DNA of 40,443 nucleotides from an uncultured Flavobacteriales bacterium (GTDB lineage Bacteria; Bacteroidota; Bacteroidia; Flavobacteriales_D; Crocinitomicaceae): positions 1 through 40,443 of the forward strand of contig CAIZQH010000027.1 of the NCBI GenBank assembly GCA_903935095.1, in the 5' to 3' direction. A program made the translations under genes and the position numbers. Below, piece after piece: positions 17,741 to 26,300 of this stretch. Below the pieces are notes generated by a model, which searched no databases, was not told the origin of the DNA, and worked only from the letters and a program-made list of their open reading frames with translations. The first letter of the stretch is position 1. Each line of letters starts with the position of its first letter.

Positions 17741-18850
17741 TTAACGCACGCTTTCGAAACTTAGTATGCGAGATTCGATGTTTTCGCAAATACGTTGATG
17801 GTCAAAATAGGCTCGAAAGTCTTTGGCGTCAAAGTTTTCAGGAACACGTTCAGCAATTTTCTCCATCGCCAGTGCAAAGGAAGATGAATTTCCAGGCTCC
17901 ACTAAAATCCCAAAAGGAAACTTCGTCAACAGTTCTTTGGAGCCCCCAGAATTCGTCGCAATTACTGGTGTTTGGTGAGCAAGAGCTTCAATGGTACTCA
18001 TGCCAAAGGTTTCAAAGTCAGAAGCCATGATAAGCGCATCGATGGCACGGTAAAATGGACTTGTTTCTGAATGGAAACCACAAAAAGCGACTTGCCCCTC
18101 CAATTTTTTTTCTTGGATGAGGTTTTGTAGTTCGGAAAAATAGGAATCTGGCGAATCTGGGGTCTCTTCACCCACAATAATTAATTGGAATTGTGTGCTT
18201 TGGAGTTGATGAAGGGCTAAAATGGCCAATTCGATGCGTTTTTTTCGGTCAATCCGCCCAATCATTCCAAAAATCACCTTGTCAAGGGGAAGTTTTAGTT
18301 TGATTCTGGCTTCGATTTGACTTAATGGTGAAATTTGATTAAAATCGAACGCAGATGGAATAACACACACCTTATTTGTGTCCACGCGCGTAGACGAAAG
18401 CACCTTTTCCTTCATGTATTCAAGTGAACAGATCCAAGAACTCAAAAATGAGTAACGGATGGTTCGATAGAGCTGTTGTTTTTGCTCCTGGAACATTAGT
18501 TCCATAAAAAAATGGACGTGAATCCGTTTAAAAGAAAAAAAAGCAATGCTTGCGCCTAAGCTGATGTCCGATGTATTGCGAATCATCACCTGCTTCACAG
18601 CTCGTTTGTTCAGACTGAGCAAAAGCATCCATGCACTCCAAAATGCATAATGTCGAGCAGGTTTTCGAATGCTGATGACAGAAAGTTGAGCGTCTAATGC
18701 CGCTGTTTCAAGCGGTGAGTTTTTTGTGCAGATGACCGTAATTTCGTGTCCTCTCGCCTGCATCCAAAGCGCATTTCGAAGATGATTCATCTCCAGTCCT
18801 CCCCAGCCGCGGGAAGTACATAAATAAGCAAGGTGCAATTTTTTTATCAA
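17741..18850 (-). CDS. GT4-type glycosyltransferase
   Basis: A GT-B-fold retaining glycosyltransferase of about 369 residues that transfers a sugar from a nucleotide donor, probably in envelope glycan synthesis. N-terminal SRGWGGLEMNHLRNAL is the usual acceptor-side start; GRIDRKKRIELAI (about 198-210) and the donor-site E-x7-E in DFETFGMSTIEA (Glu280, Glu288) define the family. The longest frame starts with ATG at 18946, but those extra residues overlap the divergent gene at 18898 and are not family-like. I propose TTG at 18850, which follows a plausible promoter (18867-18898). The start is uncertain; the product class is not. It is the first gene of the run leading to dxs. Confidence 0.88.
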   Translation of the reverse strand: MIKKLHLAYLCTSRGWGGLEMNHLRNALWMQARGHEITVICTKNSPLETAALDAQLSVISIRKPARHYAFWSAWMLLLSLNKRAVKQVMIRNTSDISLGASIAFFSFKRIHVHFFMELMFQEQKQQLYRTIRYSFLSSWICSLEYMKEKVLSSTRVDTNKVCVIPSAFDFNQISPLSQIEARIKLKLPLDKVIFGMIGRIDRKKRIELAILALHQLQSTQFQLIIVGEETPDSPDSYFSELQNLIQEKKLEGQVAFCGFHSETSPFYRAIDALIMASDFETFGMSTIEALAHQTPVIATNSGGSKELLTKFPFGILVEPGNSSSFALAMEKIAERVPENFDAKDFRAYFDHQRICENIESRILSFESVR

Positions 18851-18866
18851 AACGTATTTTCGTGGA

Positions 18867-18898
18867 CGAATATAGATAAATCGATTAATTTTGTCCAA
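18867..18898 (-). promoter_or_regulatory. Putative promoter for the glycosyltransferase gene
   Basis: On the minus strand TTG (18898 to 18896), 21 nt, then TATATTCG (18874 to 18867; 7/8 match to TAnnTTTG). It overlaps the start codon of the divergent plus-strand gene. Confidence 0.4.
18886..18893 (+). promoter_or_regulatory. -7 box of the divergent small membrane protein gene
   Basis: TAATTTTG matches TAnnTTTG exactly and ends 4 nt before the ATG at 18898, so the transcript would be nearly leaderless. No clear -33 element was found. Confidence 0.35.
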
Positions 18899-19212
18899 TG
18901 ATAAAAAATCTTTTAAAAAATCCACTGGCAGTTTTCGTACTGACATTCGTTCTTTTCGCGGTGCCCTTATTTTTCTTCAACATCAGTATTTTCGATGGAG
19001 AAATTGTGGTGATGCAAGGAACGCGTGAAATGGCTTTGCCGATCAAACTGAGCTTGTCCTATTTTATAGGAGTAGGAATAAACGCGGAGGACCTCAAAGA
19101 CATCCAAGGATTTCATTTGGTGTCGAAAGGATATTTTCTAGCGGCTTGTCTATTAATCGGATTTCCATCACTCATGGCGTATCGATCATATATTGCGAAT
19201 AGAGTAGGATAA
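18898..19212 (+). CDS. Small two-helix membrane protein, function unknown
   Basis: A 104-residue protein that I do not recognise. A hydrophobic segment spans about 9-28 (LAVFVLTFVLFAVPLFFFNI). A polar stretch contains FDGEIVVMQGTREM, and a second hydrophobic segment spans about 78-95 (GYFLAACLLIGFPSLMAY). The composition is that of an inner-membrane protein with a small extracytoplasmic domain. It is the only plus-strand gene in the left half and is divergent from the glycosyltransferase gene. Its exact TAnnTTTG box, consistent hydrophobicity pattern and clean TAA stop suggest it is real. It converges with the SDR gene, 44 nt apart, with no clear terminator between. Confidence 0.65.
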   Translation: MIKNLLKNPLAVFVLTFVLFAVPLFFFNISIFDGEIVVMQGTREMALPIKLSLSYFIGVGINAEDLKDIQGFHLVSKGYFLAACLLIGFPSLMAYRSYIANRVG

Positions 19213-19256
19213 AACCCCCCAGTTATACCTTTAATATATAGCAAGTAAAAATTCCC

Positions 19257-20045
19257 TTATAAACTTTTCGTTCGTCCACCGTCTACAGGCAAGTTGATGC
19301 CATTGATGTACGATGCTTCTGGAGACGCTAAAAAACAAACCGCTGCGGCAACCTCTTCCGGTTCTGCAATGCGATTCATCGGTGTTTCGTGTCCCATTTC
19401 TTCGAAAATACCCGAAACTGTTTGCCCAGTTTTCCCAGCTTTTACTCCAGCAATTTCTGTCAAGCGAGAGGTATTGGTTGCGCCAGGTAGAACATTGTTC
19501 ACCGTAATTCCATATTGACCAAGTTCGCCCGCCAGTGTTTTACTCCAATTGGCAACCGCGCCGCGAATGGTGTTTGACACCCCTAAATTCGGCAAGGGTT
19601 GTTTCACGGAAGTCGAAATGATATTGATGATGCGACCGTATCCATATTCGATCATTCCCGGATAGACGGCTTGCATTAAAATATGGTTACAGATCAAGTG
19701 TTGGTTAAAGGTATTGATGAACTCTTCTGGTGCAGCATCTTTTATCAACCCACCTTTTGGTCCACCAGTATTGTTGACCAACACATGTACGCGATGACCA
19801 TCAGTTATAAACGCGTTGATGATTGTTTTTAATTCAGTGGGTTTTGCAAAGTCTGCCACCAGGTATTGGTGTTCTTGTCCCGCAGAACGATCTAATTGCG
19901 ACAGCGCCGCTTTTAATTTTTCTTCATTTCGGGCCAACAGCACCAAATCGAATCCATTTTTTGCTAATTGCTTTGCCACGGCAAAACCAATACCTTGTGT
20001 TGAACCACAAACGAGGGCAACTTTCTTTTGATGAGAATCAATCAT
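19257..20045 (-). CDS. SDR-family oxidoreductase with altered catalytic motif
   Basis: A 262-residue Rossmann-fold short-chain dehydrogenase/reductase, annotated in relatives as FabG-like. The cofactor motif GSTQGIG (14-20), NNTGG (91-95) and C-terminal SYINGINLPVDGG are intact. Arg39 in LLARNEEKL suggests NADP(H). The catalytic YxxxK is missing: the aligned stretch reads GVSNTIRGAV, with Ser157 in place of Tyr and Arg161 in place of Lys. A recognisable SDR subgroup shares this SNxxR form, so it is not a sequencing error, but its chemistry and substrate are unclear. A minus-strand TAAATTTG (20097 to 20090) lies 45 nt upstream of the ATG. Confidence 0.88.
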   Translation of the reverse strand: MIDSHQKKVALVCGSTQGIGFAVAKQLAKNGFDLVLLARNEEKLKAALSQLDRSAGQEHQYLVADFAKPTELKTIINAFITDGHRVHVLVNNTGGPKGGLIKDAAPEEFINTFNQHLICNHILMQAVYPGMIEYGYGRIINIISTSVKQPLPNLGVSNTIRGAVANWSKTLAGELGQYGITVNNVLPGATNTSRLTEIAGVKAGKTGQTVSGIFEEMGHETPMNRIAEPEEVAAAVCFLASPEASYINGINLPVDGGRTKSL

Positions 20046-20089
20046 TGTTACGGATATTAAATCGTTAAATCTAGAAATGAAGAATGGTA

Positions 20090-20097
20090 CAAATTTA
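20090..20097 (-). promoter_or_regulatory. -7 box of the SDR gene
   Basis: The minus strand reads TAAATTTG, an exact TAnnTTTG match, 45 nt before the ATG at 20045. No convincing -33 element was seen at the usual distance. Confidence 0.4.
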
Positions 20098-20210
20098 AGG
20101 AAACAAACCGATGCCGGAAATATTCGTTCGATTAAAATGCGGGTGTTTTACGGTAGACAGTAAATATAAACGAAGTGTGTTTTTCAGCTTCTGTAGCGGA
20201 AAAAAGAGAA

Positions 20211-20227
20211 TAACCGAGAATCGGTTA
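20211..20227. repeat. Short dyad between divergent genes
   Basis: TAACCGA-GAA-TCGGTTA, a perfect 7-bp dyad with a 3-nt centre, in the 294-bp gap between the SDR gene and the first giant adhesin. It lies 58 bp upstream of the adhesin -33 element, so an operator is possible. Otherwise the gap holds only the two promoters. Confidence 0.4.
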
Positions 20228-20284
20228 AACGGGTCAATGTGAATCAAATCAGTATCCTAAAATCAAGGGTTTTTTAATTTTTAT

Positions 20285-20314
20285 TTTGAGTTTTATATTT
20301 TTCGCTTATATTTG
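20285..20314 (+). promoter_or_regulatory. Promoter of the first giant adhesin
   Basis: TTTG (20285-20288), 18 nt, then TATATTTG (20307-20314), an exact TAnnTTTG. The ATG at 20340 follows 25 nt after the box. Confidence 0.6.
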
Positions 20315-20339
20315 TCCATTATAAAATAAAAAAATCGCT

Positions 20340-23300
20340 ATGAAGAATTTATTACGAATGAGCAATTTACTTTTTGTTTTCCTTTTGGGATTAACAGGTT
20401 ACATCCAAGCTCAAACCACACTAATTGACCCAAATGCTGGGGGTGGTTTTGAATTGGGTAGTGATTTTGCTTCGAATGGTTGGACTGTTGTTAATCACGC
20501 CAGCGCAACAAACAACAATTGGTTTGTTGGAGGAACTCCAGTATCTTTTGCTGGATTGAATGCAGCCTATATTTCTAACACGAATGGCACAACTTACGGA
20601 TATGATGTCAATGTAGCATCAACATCTCATTTTTACCGTGATGTCACTGTTCCTGCTGGAGAAACAAAAATTAATCTTCAGTATCAGTGGAAAGGTAATG
20701 GAGAAGGAACTAATTGGGATAGGTTGCTTGTGTATGCTGCGCCAATTAGTGTCACACCAGTTGCGGGAACACCTGCCTCTAATTCTTCAATTTTAACAGG
20801 TGCTACACTTGTCTTTGCACAAACGGTTTTCACCCAAACTACTTATACAAACGCGAACATTTTCTTGCCAGCAAGTTTAGCAGGTACAACCTTTCGTTTG
20901 ATTTTCACTTTTCAAAATGACAATGGTTTCGGAGCAACTCCTGGTCCGGCAGTGGACAATATATCACTAACGTCTACTGTTCCAGGAATATTTATTTCCA
21001 TTAATACGGGTAACTGGGAAAACCCAAATACTTGGGATGCCACAGCTGTTCCAACGGCGGCAGATAATGCAACAGTTTCTTTAGGGCATGTTGTTACAGT
21101 TACAACTGCAAGCCAAAGCATTAATAATTTAACAGTTGATGGTACCTTAGCATACGGTGCAACACCCACGCAATTTAACGTGAATGGAAATTTACAGGTA
21201 AATGCAGGAGGTTTAGTGAATGTGTTCAACGCTACAACAGGTAAATCCTTATTTGTTTCTGGAAACATTACCAATAATGGTCGCATTGATGTGTCTATTG
21301 GCACAACAACAGCCGGTGTGTTGAATCTTAATGGATCCGCGCCTCAAACCATTTCAGGTTCTGGAATATGGGGAGGTACTGTAGCAACTACGACAAATTT
21401 GAATGCAGTGGGTGTTATTCGCAACTTGACTTGTTCAAACACAAGCACCGCAACACCAAACATCACTTGGTCTTTCGATAACATTAGAATTGTGTATAAT
21501 TTAAATCTTACAGGTGCTAGGGTTCAACTTGGAACGAACAAGTTGATTTTCGGTAACTATAATGCTGGAAACACCTTAACTGCTCCAGCAGGAACAGGGA
21601 TTTTGCCTGGTGGTACATTTGCGCGTTGGTGGTCCGCCACTTCAACAGGTTCTCTAATCGCAGCTGGCGTTGACCCAACAAATGCAACAAGTAGATACCC
21701 TTTCTTGAACACAACAGGAACACTAAATAGAGCAGCATATATATCAAGATCAACACCAACTACAGGTAATTCACCAGGAGAACTTGCCGTGAAATACTCG
21801 GATGCGACAACGATGACAACCGGCTTGTCAATCCTTGATGGAGCCTACAACGTAACAGATCGTTTTGATGGAAATTGGACGGTAACATTTGGAGGCGGCT
21901 ATTCACATGTCTCTGGACATACACTTGTATTGTTCGCTCCATCGGCTTATTCACCGTTGAATGGAAACTCACGAATCCTTCTTGCAGGTGCTGCTGCTCC
22001 TGGCGCACACCAAAACGGAACCATCACTCCGGGAGTGCAACGAATCAATATTCTTCAAAGTCAATTAGCGAACACCTATTACATTGGTGTTAATACATTG
22101 GATAACCAATACCCATGTGTTGGTACTCCAGCGCCAGGAAATACGCTTTCGTCTGTTTCTTTGACATGTCCTAGTGTGAACTTTACCTTATCTCTTCAAA
22201 ACACAACTGCTGGACTCGGAGTAACATACCAATGGCAATCATCTGCGAATGGTTCTACTTGGGCAAACGTTGCTACAGGAGGAACAAGCGCGACGTATAC
22301 AGCGAATCAAGCAGCAGCAAGCTATTACCAGTGTTTGGTAACTTGTTCAGGTCAAACAACGGCGTCTACGCCAGTTCAAGTAGCTATGGATGCTCCAACA
22401 AACTGTTACTGTACCCCAACTTATGGTACTGGAACTCTTTATGGAGATTTAATTTCAAATGTTTCTATTTCAGGGACTACTTTATCAAACAATACCGGTT
22501 TTGTAGCAGGAACACCTTCCTATGTTTTCTATACAGGTCAACCTAATTACACGGCTTCATTATTGCCATCTAGTTCTTATGTGGTGAATGTTTCTACCGG
22601 TGAGTGGGGCGACGAAGGAGTTGCCGCTTGGATTGACTATAATGACGATGGATTCTTTACTCTTTCAGAACGAATAGGGTACACGCCAACAACAATTGGT
22701 TCAGGATATACGCCAGGTGTTATTAATGCATCCTCATCATTTAATATTTCGCTTTCTTGTTCACCTCCTGCAGGAGTTCATAGAATGCGCGTAAGAATGG
22801 CATGGTTAACAAATGGAATCAATATAGACCCATGTGCTAGTTATGGTTATGGTGAAACAGAAGATTACTTGGTTACAATTGTAGCTGCGCCTTCGTGTCT
22901 TTCAATCAGCGGGCCATTAACAACCGTATCAACTACACCATTTACAGTAAATGTATCTTTCCCTGCAGGATGTGCAACCGCATCTAACTTTGATGTTGAG
23001 TACGGTCCAGTTGGTTTTGTACAAGGAACTGGAACAGTGTCAACGAACATCCCAGGAACGCTTTCTGGATTAAATGTTTTGTTAACGATTCCCGGACTTA
23101 ACCCGCAAACAACATATGACTATTACGTTCGTGCAAACTGTGGATCAGGATCTACAAGTTCATGGGTTGGAGTAGGACAAGCAACAACTTTGGATCCTCC
23201 ATGCGTAGGAACACCAAATGTACCTTCAGCTATATCTTCTACTCTTGTACTTTGTGCAAACCAAACAATGACACTTGAGGCTTCAGGAATGTCCTTCGGA

Positions 23301-26300
23301 TATTCAGGAATCACCAATATTTGGGAAGAATCTTCAGACAACATTACTTGGACACCTATTTCAGGAGCGACCGCATCTATTTACCAAACCTTGCCATTAT
23401 CTGCGGGTACACGTTATTTTAGATATGCGTCAGCATGTTCTTACTCAAATGCTACGGCTTACTCGAATGTTATTGCTGTTACTGTGAATGCACTTCCAAC
23501 AATCAATGTTTCTGGAGTAAATAACGGAACATTCTGTGGAGTGCAAGCATTGAATGCAAGTGGAGCTGTATCATATACATGGGCACCATTAAATGTTTTA
23601 AATGGTAGCACAGGATCAACAGTATCATTTATTGGATCAGAAAACGTTGCTGTGATTGCTACAGGAACAGATGCTAATGGATGTATTGGATCTTCTGCAC
23701 CATTCGCGATTACTTATGTTGCACCAACAGCAGTGACCTATACTTCTACTGTAGCTGGTTTCTGTGGTACAGGTGGCACAACGTCGATTGCATTAGTATC
23801 TACTAATACAGATTACACACACGTGTTCACTTCTCAAGGAACAGGTGTGATATCGAATGCTACATCAAGCACTTTTGATTACACAGTAACAGAAACAAGT
23901 TCAATCTCGGTTATCTCAACAGATAACATTGGTGGTTGTGTGGCTCAAAATTCAATTACGATTGGTGTAAATCCTTTACCAGTTTCGAATGTAACGGCAA
24001 GTTCAACGGATGTTTGTCCTGGAGATACTGTGACCATCAATACTGGATTGAGTGCTCAAAACTTTAGTTCAACACCAATTCCATTCGCAGCATTAAATGC
24101 ACCGTCAAATGCAGTTACCTTAGTGACAGGTGGTGTTGCTACAACAGCACCAGATTTAGGATTTGGACTAGATGATGGTGGATGGTCAAACATACCTGTT
24201 GGTTTTGGATTTAATTTCTTCGGCACTAACTATACAACTGTTTCTATCGGAACAAATGGAACGATGTTTATGGGGAATGCAGGAAATGTGGCTGATTTTA
24301 CCTTTACTACATTGCCAAGTGTATTTGAGCCTTTTAATATGTTGGCTGTTTTAGCAATGGACCATAATTTAAACGGGGCTTCTGGTGGAACAATCAAGTA
24401 TTGGACAGAAGGTGTTGCACCAAACAGAAAATTTGTGGTGAGTTACGAGAATATTCAAGAATATGGCGCATCTGAATTCAGTACGGCCCAAGCAATTTTA
24501 TATGAAACGACAGGGGTTGCAGAGGTTCATGTTACCAGTTCATCCAATGTTGACAGAAATAAATTGGTTGGAATTAATAACGGTGATGGAACAGAGGGTG
24601 TATTAGCTTATGCTTCTGGAACTACGCCATCAGCAACGAATCCAATTGCAAACCCATTTGCATACCGATTCTCTCCACCGGCAAACTTCACAACGGTTTG
24701 GTCAGCAACGACAAATGGTGTAACAACACAACTTACTACTGGAACAAATATCTTCTCGTATGACGTTGTGGTAAACGACACGACTTTATATTCGATTTCA
24801 TATACGAATCAAACAACAGGATGTCAAAATTTACCGGGAACTGCTCAAATTGAAGTAAGTACTTTAGGAAATGTAGCTCCAATTGTACAAATTACAGGTC
24901 CTTCAATTGTTTGTTCTGGAAACTCTTTCAGTGTAGTTAATTCTTACACAGGATTGTTAAATGGCTTAACATTTGAATGGCAGGTTTCTACGGATAATGT
25001 TACGTTTGCAGCGATTACTGGTGCGACCGGACCAACTTTAAATACGACACAGACAGACACATCTTACTATCGTTTGATGATTACGTCTTGTTCTGGAACA
25101 CCAAGTTATTCAGATACCTTGATGGTTTCGATGAATATTCCTACAGATTGTTACTGTATTCCTGAGTATCTAGCTGGTACTGACGCGGGTGATTTAATTT
25201 CAAACGTAGAAATTTTGGGGACAACCTTGGCAAATAATACAGGATTTGTCACAGGAACGCCTGCTTATGTGTTCTACACAGGTCAGCCAAACTATACGGC
25301 AACATTAGTTCCGTCTACTTCGTATACCTTAAGTATCTCCACAGGTGAATGGGGTGACGAAGGTGTTGCGGCGTGGATTGATTACAATGACGATGGGTAT
25401 TTTGATGCAACTGAATTGGTAGGAGCTACAACAGGTACGATTGGTTCAGGCTACACTTTCGGTCAAATAAACGCAACGGAGACCTTCCCAATCACCATTT
25501 CATGTACACCACCAGCGGGAGTTCATAGAATGCGCGTAAGAATGGTCTATTTTGAGAATGGTGTGGATATAGATCCATGTTCTTTAGAATATTTCGGAGA
25601 GACGGAAGATTATTTAATCACCATTCAAGCAGCACCTATTTGTCCGACTCCTGGAATTCTTGTTTCTGGAACGACAACTAGTACAACTGCATTATTGAAC
25701 TGGAATTTAAATTGTTCAACAGCATCTAATTTTGATTTTGAATATGGTCCTGTAGGATTTGTACCAGGTACTGGAACAATGATTTTAGATACCTTGGTAA
25801 CAAATCAAATGACCTTAACAGGTTTGACGCCAAATTCAAATTATGACATCTATTACCGTGCAAATTGTGGTTCTGGAAATGTTAGTCAATGGTCAGCAGT
25901 GGCAACCTTCAGTACAGTTTGTGCTCCGATTACCTTAAATGCGGCTAGTTCGCAAGCGGGATGTGCTACCTATACTTTAGCACCTTTAGCAGAGACTGTA
26001 CCTTCAAACAATGCAGGCTTAAGTCTTGGTTATTATACAGGTACGGGAGCAACAGGAGCATTGGTTTCCAATACCATTACTTCAACACAAACGGTTTATG
26101 CATATGCATCAGCAGGTACATGTGTGACGGAAATCCCAATGTTGATTACCATCAATGCGCTTCCAACAGTGAACGCAGGTGTGGATCAAGCAGTTTGTAT
26201 AAATACACCAGTTACCTTAAACGGTGTGGGTGCAGTATCTTACACTTGGACAAATAACGTAACGGACGCAACATCTTTCCTTCCAACAACAACTGCAACA

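Noticed and set aside
18851..18946. N-terminal extension of the glycosyltransferase to the ATG at 18946
   Set aside because: The extra 32 residues precede the normal GT4 start, overlap the divergent gene, and lie upstream of the best promoter.
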